A stretch of DNA of 64,000 nucleotides from Castor canadensis (Eukaryota > Chordata > Mammalia > Rodentia > Castoridae): contig NC_133395.1 of assembly GCF_047511655.1 (NCBI RefSeq), positions 68,543,910-68,607,909 on the forward strand. Reading direction: 5' to 3'. A program made the translations under genes and the position numbers. This document shows, one piece after another, positions 57,501 to 64,000 of this stretch (within the stretch, counting starts at the first letter, position 1; each line of letters begins with the position of its first letter). The notes under the pieces were generated by a model, which did no database searches, was not told the origin of the DNA, and saw only the letters and a program-made list of their open reading frames with translations.

Positions 57501-60500
57501 CCCTTTCCCATGTTTGGTCTTTGGAGGAGATTCGCTCAATTTTATCATCCAGCCCTCCTTTTCTTTTTTTTTTTTTTTTTTTTCAATACTGAGGCTTGAA
57601 CTCAGGGCCTTCACCTTGAGCCACTCCACCAGCCCTATTTTTGTGAAGGGTTTTTCGAGATAGGGTCTCGCAGAACTATTTGCCCAGACTGGCTTCAAAC
57701 TGCGATCCTCCTGATCTCTGCCTCCTGAGTAGCTGGGATTTAGGCATGAGCCACTGGAGCCTGGCTCCTTTTGAATTTTTACTGCTGCCAAAATTTTAAT
57801 TTCTTAGAACTCATTTTTAGTTTCTAGTATTTTTTTACTATCTTCTGTTTCATACTGCAGTATCTTCTAAAGGCTTTCTGAATGTCTCATTGAAAAAATG
57901 GATATTTTGTGCTTTCACTGCACTGTTTCTGTTGGCTGTAGTTCATTTTTCTTGTTCCTTTTTATCAGTAGTCCTTCCTCAGAAACCTTCAGTATGGAAC
58001 TGAAATGCTCATCAGAAGCTATGTGCATGGGCAGAACCCACAGAGCCTCCAGTTCACTGAGAGATTTATTTCACTGTAGATTAAACTAGCACAGCCATGT
58101 GAGAAGCTCCCACCTGTCACTATCCTGTAGACTGGCCATTTTTCCTAAAGTGGGATCCTTTAATCTCCTGCCCAGGAGCTCTGAACCACATGGAGGGAAG
58201 GAAAATCAAATACAGATGTTCAGAGTCCTGTGGCAGCACACCTGCCCTCCTCCAGCAGATATCATTTGAGGCTTCTGACCCCTAGGCCCTCCGTGGCTCC
58301 TGCACCTGTTAGCCTTCTTCCAGGCTTCTCCACAGTGGTCCTTTCCTAGCTACTTTCCTTTCCAACTACTTTCATCTTCCAAACTTTTTTTTTTCCACTA
58401 TGATCTCCTCCCTTCTTTGTCCTTTTGTTTCTTCCATTCTTGTTGCTTTAATTTTAGTGGGATTTCAGGAGGGTACATGTTTTCCTGGTGTGTTTAATGC
58501 AGATTTAACACACTCTGTTCTTCAGGAATATGTGTTTGCTCTACCAGGAACTTCGTAACATTAGGAAGCACGGTTGCTCTGCCCGACCCACATTCACAGA
58601 AACAAATGAAGATGCCTGAGTTTGAGAAAAACCCTTTTGCTGCTTTTCTGTAGTAGCACAAGGCTCTGCAGGGGTGCTTGGCATTTTAGTTAAAATTTTT
58701 GCTTTGATAACAGCATTTCAGACAAAATATGGTGATGTGAGCTGCAATTTTTTTTGGTTGCAAACATCTTAATGTGCTCTAAATTGTTTAAGAGAAGAAG
58801 GGTATAATAAAAAAAATAAAAAACCTTTTGGTCTAGGGTGTTTTGTTTGCTTTTTGTTTTTTTAACTATAAAATGATTTCAACTAACCAATGCTTATTTC
58901 CCACTCCTTTTCATTCATCACTCTTACGGTGTTTTGTATCTTTGATAAGTCACTGACAATATACTGGTATCCTTACAAAAACATTTAGTAATCTTATTCA
59001 GGTTATTGAAATCCACTAGAACTAACTCATCCTACTAGCTAATATTGTTTTTGTGTTAGAAAGTTAAGGGCTAAGTACCAAGTTTAATATTGAAATTATT
59101 TTCTTTCTAGGTAATAAGCTAAGGGATGTTTTATTTTTTCATCTTAACTGAATATTAGGAAAAGAAAATACTTTAAAAGATAGCTTTCATATTAAATTAT
59201 CCAAATGTTTGGAATTTAAACTGGTTGCATAATGGATAGTGATAACATTGTGGCTAAAATAAAACTTCCAAATTCAAATTGCCTGGGATCAGAGAAACCA
59301 AGTACAAGTGGGTTTTGGGCATTTTCTTGCGTATATTCACATTTTAAAACTAAGCCCTGAAAATCTGAACTGTGACCCATGCAACATAACGTAGAAAAGG
59401 GGACTTAGGGGTGGGGGAGGGGTTAGGACCCAAGGATGAAAGCAAAATATTGGTGGACTTCAGAGGTAATCAAAAGAGCAAGAAGAAGGTCTAGGGTATA
59501 GCACTGCATCATTTCCTTTGAAAGGAAACAACTGGCTCAAAAAAAATTGTAAGCAGAATACAGAAAAACTTCTGGATCAAGATTCATAACCTTTAGCGAA
59601 AAGAGATTTGACCTAAAGCATGAAGCAGATTAATGAGAGCTTTAAGAAAGACCTGTCCTGGGTCTGAAGGAAGGATGAACTAGGGATCCAGACTGGACAT
59701 CTGTCTATTAAGACAAGATGTCTAATTCCTTTGTTATGCATTCAGTCATATCCAGAGTGTTTTCAGACTAGTCTGCCACAGCTTTTCACTCTTAATAATT
59801 GCCATAATGCACTGTCCAGGATAGCAGGAAAGGGAACAGGAAAAGACAAGGCCCCAGGAACACTGTTTTAGAAAGGAAACCTTGATCTTTTTTTTTTTTT
59901 CTATTTTTCGTGTGTGTGTGGGGGGCGGTACTGGGGTTTTCTTGAACTCAAGGCCTTGCACATGAGCCATGTCCCCAGCCCAAAACTTTGATCCTTTGAT
60001 AGCAGGAAAAAAAAAAAATCAAGCTCCTAGAGTGTAAGAGTTCTGCTTTATTGGCTCTCTGAGTCAGCTGGAAATGCTGTTAGTTCTGTACTTTGTCCTA
60101 GTCAAGGTTGGGATCAACAACTGTCCATCTTGCAGATTTCTAGGATTAAATTTTCTCTTGGAGCCCCAAAGGCTGTTTTCATATCTGAGAGTTTCTGAGT
60201 TGTGATAGAGGAACAGCATTTCTTATTTAAATGGTATCTACTAACATTAAATAGCTTGTTTGCCTTGAAGTTTCTGAATCATTCAGTATTCAAGTATTTG
60301 ACCTTCTGTGAATCTGATCATCAGTTTTATAATATAAGCTTTGAATCTGCCTTGTAAGTTTCTTTAAAACTTGCCAAGGTAGAGATTCAATTATGTACTA
60401 TTTGTGCTTTAAAAAATAAGTATCAATATATTTTCTATTTCAGGGCTTTTGATGTAGAACTACTCTACATAGCACAATTCTTTAAAATTCCAATAGCAGA

Positions 60501-62734
60501 AATTGCTGTCAACTGGACTGAAATTGAAGGTGAGTATATTGTTTATTTACAGCTGATCTTTAGTTAGCCATAGGAAGAGACCGAAGACAGTGCACTTGTC
60601 TGATAGTTTGCTGGCTTTAATGTTCTCCCTCCTTTCATCAGTGCCTTCTCATCTCTCCTGACACAGAGTCAGTTTCCCTGCCTCCTTCCATCTTGCTGTC
60701 TCCTTCTTTATCTTTCCAGTCTGTTCCTGGGGTCTTCAGTAGCCCTACCCTGGCCAAAAACTTCAAGCCTTTTCCAGTAGACAATGTCATATTGATCCGA
60801 TGTTAATAACCTACAAACCACTAGGCAAAAGTAAACAAGAAGTTCTAAAATGATTTTACTCTTAAGTGTTCACTGTCCTCAGTTCATACAAAGCTCCTTT
60901 GTTTTTATTTTTGTTGTTTTGAGATGTGCTCTCACTATATTGTCCAGACTAGTCTTGAACTCGTATGCTCAAGCACTCCTCCCATCTCAGTTACCCAAAT
61001 ACAGAGCCATTTATTAAATGTCATCTGAATCTGTACATATATCCAAAAATGTAAAACTTTGTAAGACCTATAATAATATGAAATCTATCATAAATCTTAG
61101 TAATTCCTGTTCAGAAAAGTTTAGGATTTAAAAATATAGTCTAGTTTTCTCCTTTGCTTACCTTAGAATGAACCTAAATAATTTCATGGTGTGGGAGCAA
61201 ATAACATAATCAGCTGGAAACTTTTCCAAAGTCTATTCCTTCCCTGGGAGCACTTGACCCTCTCTTTGAGAGTCCTTGTTGCTGTAAGCCAGTATTACTC
61301 TGTAACCTCACATGTTTAGGACAGAAAAAGGTTAAGAGCCAGTCTTGAGATTATACAATCTATGTAATGTAGAATTCAAACCTCTAGATGTTTTGCTGAC
61401 TCAAACTGAGTTTATATAAACTTAACTAACCCCCTCCTGACCTGTGCATTATTTGACTAGAATCAAAAAAGAATTGGGAATTGAAAGGGTTATTCAACAT
61501 TGACTCTGTTAATCTGGTACAGCAGAGTCCCAATGAGAAGGTGAAGTGGGGAAAAATAAAAGTGTATTTCATGTTTCTGTCATTTGCTTATTTGCATTAC
61601 ATAGATAGTGTGTATGACTTGTAGGTACCTCAACGTCCTCCTTTATTGAATGGAGGTAATATTTGCCCCCTGCTTAATAATTGAGAATGAGATTAATGTT
61701 CACAAAGTGCTTTGGTGGTAATGTTTTCAGAAGGAAGTTATTGTATAAATCAGAGCATCGGAAAGGTCTTTGAGGATAAAGTATAATTTTGAACCTTCTT
61801 CCTGATAGATGTCCATTTATCTGTAGGCATTGTACAAATAATGCTTGCAAGAATCTACTGCACTAATGGATCAAACATTTAATTAGGCCATGCAGCCTGA
61901 GACAAAGAGGCCTGGACAACATTGTGAAGTCTGTTCTTAAGCTTTATTTTCCACCATTAAGACTGGATCATTTGTAGGAATAATCATATTCACCCATGTG
62001 CTATATTTATAGTTGTCCTGTGTGTAATTCTGTTTTTTCACAACCAGCAATCAGGGCATGGTCTTCCTAGAACCCTCACCATTCTGATAATGCCCTCTTC
62101 CCTGCTGCAGGGTCTCTGAAATTTTTATGCTCTAGATTCTCCCAAATTTGATTGCACTTCACTTTAGCTTTGAAATCTTTTTAAAAATTTTTGTCTAAGA
62201 TTTAAATAAGATTTCAGAAACTCATAGAGACCATATAGACTGGCTTTTCCTTTATATCAACCCAGGGATTCATGCATACTGGGCAAGCACTCAACCACTG
62301 AGCCATACCGTAGCCTAGAATATAATTTTAAACTTGAGAGTTTTTCTCCTGAGTTTATTTTATTATTTGTTTGTTTGTTTGTTTATTTATTTAGCAGTAC
62401 TGGAGTTTGACCTCTGGGCGTATACCTTGAGCCACTCTACCAGCTGTTTTATATGAAGGGTTTTTTCAGAATAGGGTCTTGCGAACTATTTGCCCAGGCT
62501 GGCTTCAAACCGATATCCTCCTGATCTCTGCCTCCTGAGTAGCTAGGATTATGTAATTTATGTTAATGTTTTATATTAATTTAAGTTAATTTATGTTAAT
62601 GGGTTTTTTAAATCACAGGGTCAAAACTAGTCCCATTTTGGAGCTGGCTACAAATGGGCAAGGACTTACTTTTTATACGACTTCGATATATGACTGGTGC
62701 CTGGAAGCTTGAGCAAACTAGGAAAATGAACTAG
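28249..62734 (+). CDS. ALG5: ALG5, dolichyl-phosphate beta-glucosyltransferase, complete CDS
   Basis: Ten exons: 28249-28314, 29472-29643, 29983-30029, 31454-31522, 34501-34593, 37138-37251, 45391-45450, 50087-50238, 60444-60529, 62619-62734. Total 975 nt, 324 aa, the family's usual length. The enzyme moves glucose from UDP-glucose to dolichyl phosphate on the cytosolic face of the ER; the product feeds the last glucosylations of the N-glycan precursor. Visible: an N-terminal hydrophobic anchor (about residues 4-29), then a GT2-family GT-A domain with VVVPSYNEE (69-77), the nucleotide-binding VVDDGS (107-112), [10 protein letters not shown], and the metal-binding DAD (163-165) in [22 protein letters not shown] and the W of the split TG|G codon near residue 258 are further conserved points. 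The start has A at -3 and G at +4. No break seen. About 34 kb of the gene is intron, packed with repeats. Confidence 0.97.
29472..29643 (+). CDS. ALG5: ALG5 exon 2
   Basis: 172 nt, residues 23-80. It encodes the rest of the anchor (ISIVAF), a charged [20 protein letters not shown] segment and the GT2 entry motif [12 protein letters not shown]. Acceptor TTTTAG; donor GTAAGC. Confidence 0.95.
29983..30029 (+). CDS. ALG5: ALG5 exon 3
   Basis: 47 nt, encoding [16 protein letters not shown]. Acceptor TTTAAG; donor GTATCC, weaker than its neighbours. Confidence 0.93.
30470..30640 (-). mobile_element. Probable old L1 3' UTR fragment
   Basis: 'CCCACTCCCTTTCCCAGAAA' context resembles the 3' UTR blocks at 43165 and 50518. 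AT-rich and uncertain. Confidence 0.35.
30740..30893 (-). mobile_element. B1-like SINE preceded by a second B1 end
   Basis: 'CACGCCACCACACCCCCGAC' (end of one monomer) then 'GAGATGGAGTCTCACTAGCT' through 'GGCACCACACCCAGCTTT' (a full monomer). Possibly a B1 dimer in antisense. Confidence 0.65.
31454..31522 (+). CDS. ALG5: ALG5 exon 4
   Basis: 69 nt, encoding [20 protein letters not shown] then TSK, including the UDP-binding DDGS. Acceptor TCACAG; donor GTAAAT. Confidence 0.95.
31857..32061 (-). mobile_element. Dimeric ID + B1 SINE
   Basis: 'CAGTACTGGGGCTTGAACTC', linker T run, 'GAGATAGGGTCTCTAGAACT', 'GAACCACAGGCACCCAGCTT'. Confidence 0.85.
32320..32440 (+). mobile_element. B1-like SINE, worn
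   Basis: 'GACTGGGCACTCATGACTCA' and 'CCACCCTATCTCATCTAGA' flank a shortened body. Confidence 0.55.
33471..33610 (+). mobile_element. B1-like SINE
   Basis: 'AAGCCAGGCATGATAGTACA' to an AAAC-rich tail. Confidence 0.7.
33752..33838 (-). mobile_element. ID-like SINE
   Basis: 'GATCAAACCCAGGGCCTTGC' and 'AGGCAAGCACTCAACCATTG', antisense. Confidence 0.82.
34330..34440 (-). mobile_element. LINE-1 3' end fragment
   Basis: 'TTTTTAATTGACACATAGTA' followed by 'GCATGTATACAATGTGTTCT', a common L1 3' end in antisense. It ends about 60 nt before ALG5 exon 5. Confidence 0.65.
34501..34593 (+). CDS. ALG5: ALG5 exon 5
   Basis: 93 nt, encoding [20 protein letters not shown] then [11 protein letters not shown]. 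Acceptor TGACAG; donor GTAATG. Confidence 0.95.
35090..35219 (-). mobile_element. MIR SINE, antisense
   Basis: 'CAGCTGAGGAAAATGAGGCT' then 'AATAACTTACTTAAAGACAC'. A B1 follows directly. Confidence 0.65.
35219..35328 (+). mobile_element. B1-like SINE
   Basis: 'GGCCTAGCATGGTGGTACAC' to 'GTGAGACCCTATCTCAAAAA'. Its tail runs into the microsatellite cluster. Confidence 0.85.
35327..35425 (+). repeat. Compound microsatellite (GATA)n-(GA)n-(GTAG)n
   Basis: GATA units at 35328-35343, GA units at 35345-35368, and GTAG units at 35399-35415, at the tail of the preceding B1. Confidence 0.85.
35605..35700 (+). mobile_element. ID-like SINE with (GGGA)n end
   Basis: 'GGGGTGTAGCTCAGTGGTAG' and 'GATTTAGTCCTCAGCATGG', then GGGA repeats replacing the usual A tail. 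Confidence 0.82.
36240..36388 (-). mobile_element. B1-like SINE with internal duplication
   Basis: Two successive 'TGTATA..CCAGG.TGG.CT' blocks (about 36270-36290 and 36300-36320) inside one element. Confidence 0.65.
36905..37005 (-). mobile_element. B1-like SINE
   Basis: 'GACAGGGTGTCTCTAAAACT' to 'GCACGTACCATCATGCCCAG', about 130 nt upstream of ALG5 exon 6. Confidence 0.75.
37138..37251 (+). CDS. ALG5: ALG5 exon 6
   Basis: 114 nt, encoding [20 protein letters not shown] then [18 protein letters not shown]. It holds the catalytic metal-binding DAD at residues 163-165. Donor GTGAGT. Confidence 0.95.
37458..37528 (+). repeat. (CT)n microsatellite
   Basis: About 70 nt of CT with CTTT interruptions. 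Confidence 0.9.
37529..39480 (+). other. ALG5 intron 6, unassigned stretch
   Basis: No SINE body, splice-bounded frame or conserved motif could be recognised. Short open frames occur (for example 37622-37858) without coding character. Confidence 0.45.
39488..39710 (+). mobile_element. hAT-type (Charlie-like) DNA transposon relic
   Basis: 'TATAAAGGGCCAGATAGTAA', 'CCAATAAAACCTTATTTATA' and 'GCTGTAGTTTGCTGACCCTT' in order: a very common non-autonomous hAT element. Confidence 0.65.
40908..41103 (+). mobile_element. Dimeric B1-ID SINE, well preserved
   Basis: 'GCTGGAGGCTCACGCCAATA', 'CCTTATCTCGAAAAAGCACA', ID 'GGGTGGCTCAAGGTGTGGGC', 'GAGTTCAAGCCCCAGTACCA' and a pure A tail, which suggests a younger copy. 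Confidence 0.85.
41985..42225 (+). mobile_element. B1-like SINE followed by ID-like SINE
   Basis: B1 'TATAATCCCAGCACTCGTGA' to 'GACGATGTCTCAAAAAAC', then after an A-rich linker ID 'GGTGGAGTGGCTCAAGTGGT' and 'GAGTTCAAACCCCAGTAGCA'. Either a dimer or two insertions. Confidence 0.75.
42720..42800 (-). mobile_element. ID-like SINE
   Basis: 'GGGATGGAACTCAGACACTG' to 'CTGAGCTACATGCCTAGCCC'. Confidence 0.8.
42840..43105 (+). mobile_element. Three-part SINE B1-B1-ID, 5' truncated
   Basis: 'GTCAGCTATTCAGGAGGTAA' and 'GAGACCCCATCTCACCCACA' (first), 'GGAGTGGTGGTCCATATCTG' (second), 'GGCTGGAGGCATAGCTGAAG' and 'AGGTCCTGAATTACATG' (ID). Confidence 0.65.
43853..43972 (-). mobile_element. B1-like SINE inside L1
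   Basis: 'GGATCTTGCTGTGTAGCCCA' to 'GTGTTCTCCACCATGCCAAA'. Confidence 0.85.
44018..44108 (-). mobile_element. ID-like SINE inside L1
   Basis: Poly-T, 'CAGTACTGAGGTTTGAACTC', 'GGTGCTCTACCACTTGAGCC', 'ATACCACCAGCCCC'. Confidence 0.88.
44828..44899 (-). mobile_element. ID-like SINE with internal deletion
   Basis: Poly-T, 'CCCAGGGCTTCACGCTTGAT', then directly 'CCATTCCACCAGCCC'; the middle is missing. Confidence 0.7.
45190..45275 (-). mobile_element. ID-like SINE
   Basis: 'GCAGTACTGGGGTTTGGACT' and 'GAGCTCTACCACTTGAGCTA', about 115 nt before ALG5 exon 7. Confidence 0.82.
45391..45450 (+). CDS. ALG5: ALG5 exon 7
   Basis: 60 nt, encoding [20 protein letters not shown]. Acceptor CCTCAG; donor GTGAGA. 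Confidence 0.95.
45790..46095. mobile_element. Tigger/pogo-like non-autonomous DNA transposon
   Basis: The ends are imperfect inverted repeats, CAGAGTGAGCATCCCTA on the left and the complement of CAGTTTGAGTATCCCTT on the right. A TA follows the right end. Length about 306 nt; an A run at 46020-46038 lies inside. Confidence 0.65.
46100..48400 (+). other. ALG5 intron 7, mostly unassigned
   Basis: AT-rich DNA with no recognised SINE. It includes a perfect short hairpin (47087-47112) and a stretch with degenerate minus-strand frames (47118-47485). No supported gene. Confidence 0.45.
48410..48545 (-). mobile_element. L2-like relic
   Basis: 'CCACCAGTATTTATTGGAAG' then 'GGAAGGCACTGAGCAAGCCA', the antisense start of a worn L2/MIR-class element. 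Confidence 0.45.
48710..48870 (-). mobile_element. MIR SINE, antisense
   Basis: 'CATAATCTCATTCTGTCCTG', 'TTTTATAGTTGAGGACACCT', 'GATCAGCAATGCAGCCATGG'. Confidence 0.6.
49225..49449 (-). mobile_element. Dimeric ID + B1 SINE
   Basis: 'CTAGGGATTGAACCCAGGCC', 'CTACCACTTGAGCCATGCTC', linker, 'GAGACAGGGTCTCACTAACT', 'GCATGTACCACCATGCCTAG'. Confidence 0.85.
50087..50238 (+). CDS. ALG5: ALG5 exon 8
   Basis: 152 nt, encoding [20 protein letters not shown] (hydrophobic, amphipathic) then [20 protein letters not shown] and [10 protein letters not shown], ending inside a Trp codon. Donor GTAGGT. Confidence 0.95.
50505..50660 (-). mobile_element. Old L1 3' UTR copy, paralogous to 43165-43290
   Basis: 'AACTAGTTCCACTTTTCATT', then 'TCAGAAATTGCAGATTATAA'; collinear with the block at 43165-43290. 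Confidence 0.55.
51220..51690 (+). mobile_element. LINE-2 3' end
   Basis: 'GGCTTCCAGTGGCCTTCAGT' region, then 'AAGTATAAGCTCCACGAGAG', 'AGTGCCTGGGATAGAACAGC' and 'CCCAGTAAATACTGTTCAA': the characteristic L2 terminal order. Confidence 0.65.
51938..52158 (+). mobile_element. Dimeric B1-ID SINE
   Basis: 'CCAGGCTCAATGGCACACAG', 'GGTTGGGGGCATGGCTCAGG', 'TTGGTTCAATCCCCAGTACC', A-rich tail. Confidence 0.85.
52555..52897 (-). mobile_element. Three-part SINE ID-B1-B1 (antisense of B1-B1-ID)
   Basis: 'ACTGGGGTTTGAACTCACAG' (ID), 'GGAGATGGGGTCTTGTTTTT' to 'ATGCCACCATGCCCAGCCCA' (first B1 read), then 'GGAATGGGTTCTCACAAATT' to 'GAGCCACCTGCACCCAACTA' (second). Confidence 0.72.
53128..53322 (+). mobile_element. 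Dimeric B1-ID SINE with shortened B1
   Basis: 'GCCAGGAATGGTGGTACACA', 'GTAAGACCCAATCCAAAAGA', 'GGCTGGGGATGAGACTCAGT', 'GAGTTCAATACCCAGGACCA'. Confidence 0.78.
53433..53607 (-). mobile_element. Dimeric ID + B1 SINE, shortened
   Basis: 'GGTACTGGGGTTTGAACTCA' to 'GCGCGAGCCACTGGCACCTG'. Confidence 0.8.
53990..54180 (-). mobile_element. ID + B1 SINE pair
   Basis: ID remnant 'GCTAGGCAAATACTCCACAA', 'CTACATCCCCAGCCC', then 'CTGAGACAGTGTCTCACTGT' to 'GTACACCACCACACCCAGA'. Confidence 0.8.
54413..54496 (+). repeat. (TA)n/(TATATG)n microsatellite
   Basis: About 84 nt alternating purine-pyrimidine with interspersed TG steps, ending in a pure TA run. The Tyr/Ile-repeat open frames here are artefacts. 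Confidence 0.9.
55237..55437 (-). mobile_element. Dimeric ID + B1 SINE
   Basis: 'GGGGTTTGAACCCAGGGCCT' to 'GATGTGACCACTAGTGCCCA'. Confidence 0.82.
56024..56168 (-). mobile_element. B1-like SINE with (TTTTG)n tail
   Basis: TTTTG repeats at 56033-56064, then 'GAGACAGGGTCTCACTATAT' to 'CATGTGCCACCACACCCAGC'. Confidence 0.88.
56801..56897 (-). mobile_element. B1-like SINE, truncated, inside L1
   Basis: TTTTG-rich tail, then 'GAGGCAGGGTCTTGCTATGT', ending at 'CAGCCTTCTGAGTA'. Confidence 0.8.
57558..57765 (-). mobile_element. Dimeric ID + B1 SINE
   Basis: Poly-T, 'CAATACTGAGGCTTGAACTC', 'GAGATAGGGTCTCGCAGAAC', 'GGCATGAGCCACTGGAGCCT'. Confidence 0.87.
57780..59880 (+). other. ALG5 intron 8, unassigned stretch
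   Basis: No clear repeat or coding signal. A proximal L1 continuation is possible up to about 58100. Confidence 0.4.
59890..59985 (-). mobile_element. ID-like SINE with GT-rich insert
   Basis: Poly-T, a GTGTGTGTG run, 'GGTACTGGGGTTTTCTTGAA', 'CATGAGCCATGTCCCCAGCC'. Confidence 0.78.
60444..60529 (+). CDS. ALG5: ALG5 exon 9
   Basis: 86 nt, encoding (W)[19 protein letters not shown] then IAVNWTEIE. It follows a 10.2-kb intron. Acceptor TTTCAG; donor GTGAGT. Confidence 0.95.
60898..61010 (-). mobile_element. B1-like SINE, old
   Basis: 'TTTTGAGATGTGCTCTCACT' to 'CATCTCAGTTACCCAAATAC'. Confidence 0.65.
62245..62316 (-). mobile_element. ID-like SINE
   Basis: 'GGGCAAGCACTCAACCACTG' and 'AGCCATACCGTAGCCTA'. 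Confidence 0.7.
62365..62552 (-). mobile_element. Dimeric ID + B1 SINE, truncated
   Basis: TTTG/TTTA tail, 'CAGTACTGGAGTTTGACCTC', 'AGAATAGGGTCTTGCGAACT', ends at 'GAGTAGCTAGGATTATG' about 65 nt before ALG5 exon 10. Confidence 0.78.
62619..62734 (+). CDS. ALG5: ALG5 terminal coding exon
   Basis: Encodes (G)[19 protein letters not shown], then [18 protein letters not shown] and TAG at 62732-62734. Acceptor TCACAG. Confidence 0.95.
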
Positions 62735-62835
62735 GCAGTTTGCAGACTTTGACTGTATTACTCATCAGTGTCACACTATTTCATTTGAAATTAAAATTTT
62801 AAATAAAGTGAGAATAAACCTATTGTCATTGTCTG
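62735..62835 (+). terminator. ALG5: ALG5 3' UTR with tandem polyadenylation signals
   Basis: Two AATAAA hexamers 11 nt apart, at 62802-62807 and 62813-62818, followed by a GT-rich run from about 62824. This implies a very short 3' UTR of roughly 100 nt. Confidence 0.8.
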
Positions 62836-63495
62836 TCTTTGGATAATTTTAAAGATTTAACTATCATAAGTAAAGATTTTTTATCTTTTGGAACAAAAAT
62901 TACTTTTCAAAAGGTGATTCTGTCTAAAATAAGATTTTCTTTTGCTTTAAGAAATTTATTTAGGCTTTTTTCACTATGATTCTGAGAAATATAGCTTGCA
63001 GAAGACAGAAGTAGTTCTTCTCACTTTAAAGTACGTGTATAATTCTCATGAACTTAAATATAAATCAGTCGTAACAGTTTTCACACATTAAAAAATGAAG
63101 CTAGTACGTAACTTTAAATATACACAAATTTATGCACATCATAGAAACCCTATTTCATAATTTCTAGGAAATTATGTTTTAAAAGATAAGACTGTAGATC
63201 GGCCCAGTCACAAAGGTATCCATTTCTTTATGCAGTCTTATTCATCTCACTTATAATTTTAACCTAAGTGTAATGTACTGTCTTACCTCCTCCATTCCTT
63301 CCCTTTTAAGCTCGTGTTATTTGGAAATTCTTTATTTAAAAGATAATTATAATATAAGTGTATTTACTTGATAAGCCATATGCCTCTGTCTTTGAGATAC
63401 TGTAAGGACTGATAGCAGTTATAAAATAATGAACCCCCCAAATACCAGAATTAGATTGTTTCTGAGATCTTAGAAAAAATAAAGTAATAACAGTA
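62836..63495 (+). other. Intergenic DNA downstream of ALG5
   Basis: AT-rich, no repeat body or gene recognised. Confidence 0.5.
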
Positions 63496-63499
63496 ATAA

Positions 63500-63885
63500 T
63501 ACCTACTATAATTTGAATTTGAAATGTCCACCAAGGGCCATGTATTGAAGGCTTGGTCACCAGTCTTTGTCACTATTGGGAGATAGAACCCTTAGGAGCT
63601 AGAGCCTAATAAAAGGAAGGTAGCTCATTGGGGGTGTGCCCTTGAAGGAGATACTGGGATGCTAACACTCCTACACACACATACATACACACACACACAC
63701 ACACACACTCTTTCTCCTCCCCCCCCCCACCAGGCTTCTCAGGAGCATGAGGTTAAGCAGTTTCCTCCACTATGTGCTCCTATTATGATATATGGTGCTG
63801 CCACAGGCCCCAAAGTAACAGGGCCAAGGTGAAATCATGAGCCAAAATAAACTTTCCTCCTTTTACATTGATTTATCTCAGGAAT
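63500..63885 (+). mobile_element. MaLR-type (MST/MT-like) solo LTR
   Basis: Order 'TTTGAAATGTCCACCAAGGG', 'CTCATTGGGGGTGTGCCCTT', 'TGAGCCAAAATAAACTTTCC' (LTR polyadenylation region) and 'GTTACAGTGATGGAGAACTG' is that of ERVL-MaLR LTRs. There is no internal region, hence no viral gene. A CA microsatellite and a C run interrupt the middle. Confidence 0.65.
63671..63728 (+). repeat. (CA)n microsatellite plus C run
   Basis: CA units at 63671-63709, then a CT-rich gap and about ten C (63719-63728), within the LTR. Confidence 0.9.
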
Positions 63886-63914
63886 TTGTTACAGTGATGG
63901 AGAACTGACTGACA

Positions 63915-64000
63915 CAGTACCTAACCTTTATCAAGTGCTCATTGTATGCCAGCCACTGTTCTAAGTCCTTGGTGTATAATGATTTATGTGACCGTTACAA
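63915..64000 (-). mobile_element. MIR SINE, cut by window end
   Basis: 'CAAGTGCTCATTGTATGCCA' and 'GCCACTGTTCTAAGTCCTTG' are the antisense 3' end of MIR. Confidence 0.7.

Noticed and set aside
57898-58089. 63-codon plus-strand frame with hydrophobic start in ALG5 intron 8.
   Set aside because: No conserved motif or splice context; short frames of this size are expected by chance.

Overview
The window is mammalian nuclear DNA, almost certainly from a rodent. It carries three intron-containing housekeeping genes with GT-AG splice sites, CpG-rich promoters, and a dense background of 7SL-derived B1-like SINEs, tRNA-derived ID-like SINEs, LINE-1, older MIR/L2 and DNA-transposon relics. Many SINEs are B1+ID fusions, an architecture known from the squirrel-, dormouse- and beaver-related rodents. 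A castorimorph (beaver-like) or sciurid-like rodent fits best. The species is inference; the rodent call rests on the SINEs I can read.

Layout. (1) 1-19625, plus strand: the 3' two-thirds of SUPT20H (SPT20 homologue, SAGA subunit, also p38IP). Fourteen coding exons can be read, from 747 to the stop at 19623-19625, encoding about 556 residues in the long splice form. The N-terminal roughly 310 residues lie upstream of the window. (2) 19957-27188, minus strand: the complete EXOSC8 coding sequence (Rrp43, RNA exosome core) in eleven exons totalling 831 nt (276 aa), tail-to-tail with SUPT20H. The two stop codons are only 331 nt apart. (3) 28249-62734, plus strand: the complete ALG5 coding sequence (dolichyl-phosphate beta-glucosyltransferase) in ten exons totalling 975 nt (324 aa), head-to-head with EXOSC8 across two CpG-rich blocks. 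(4) 62735-64000: ALG5 3' UTR, then intergenic DNA with a MaLR-type solo LTR and a truncated MIR. This is the gene order of human chromosome 13q13.3.

The three genes do not form a pathway. SUPT20H acts in chromatin and transcription, EXOSC8 in RNA turnover, and ALG5 in ER N-glycan precursor synthesis. Their proximity is ordinary conserved synteny with a shared divergent promoter region (EXOSC8/ALG5) and a convergent terminator region (SUPT20H/EXOSC8).

I found no previously undescribed gene system, and nothing prokaryotic or viral beyond old retroelement relics. The most useful observations are splice-level: an internal alternative acceptor of 237 nt, two NAGNAG acceptors and two adjacent in-frame microexons in SUPT20H. 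Others are the overlapping convergent 3' ends, an out-of-frame AUG just upstream of the ALG5 start, and a recurrent three-part B1-B1-ID SINE present in four copies. Exon coordinates were worked out by reading frame continuity plus splice sites. Repeat boundaries are by eye and approximate.
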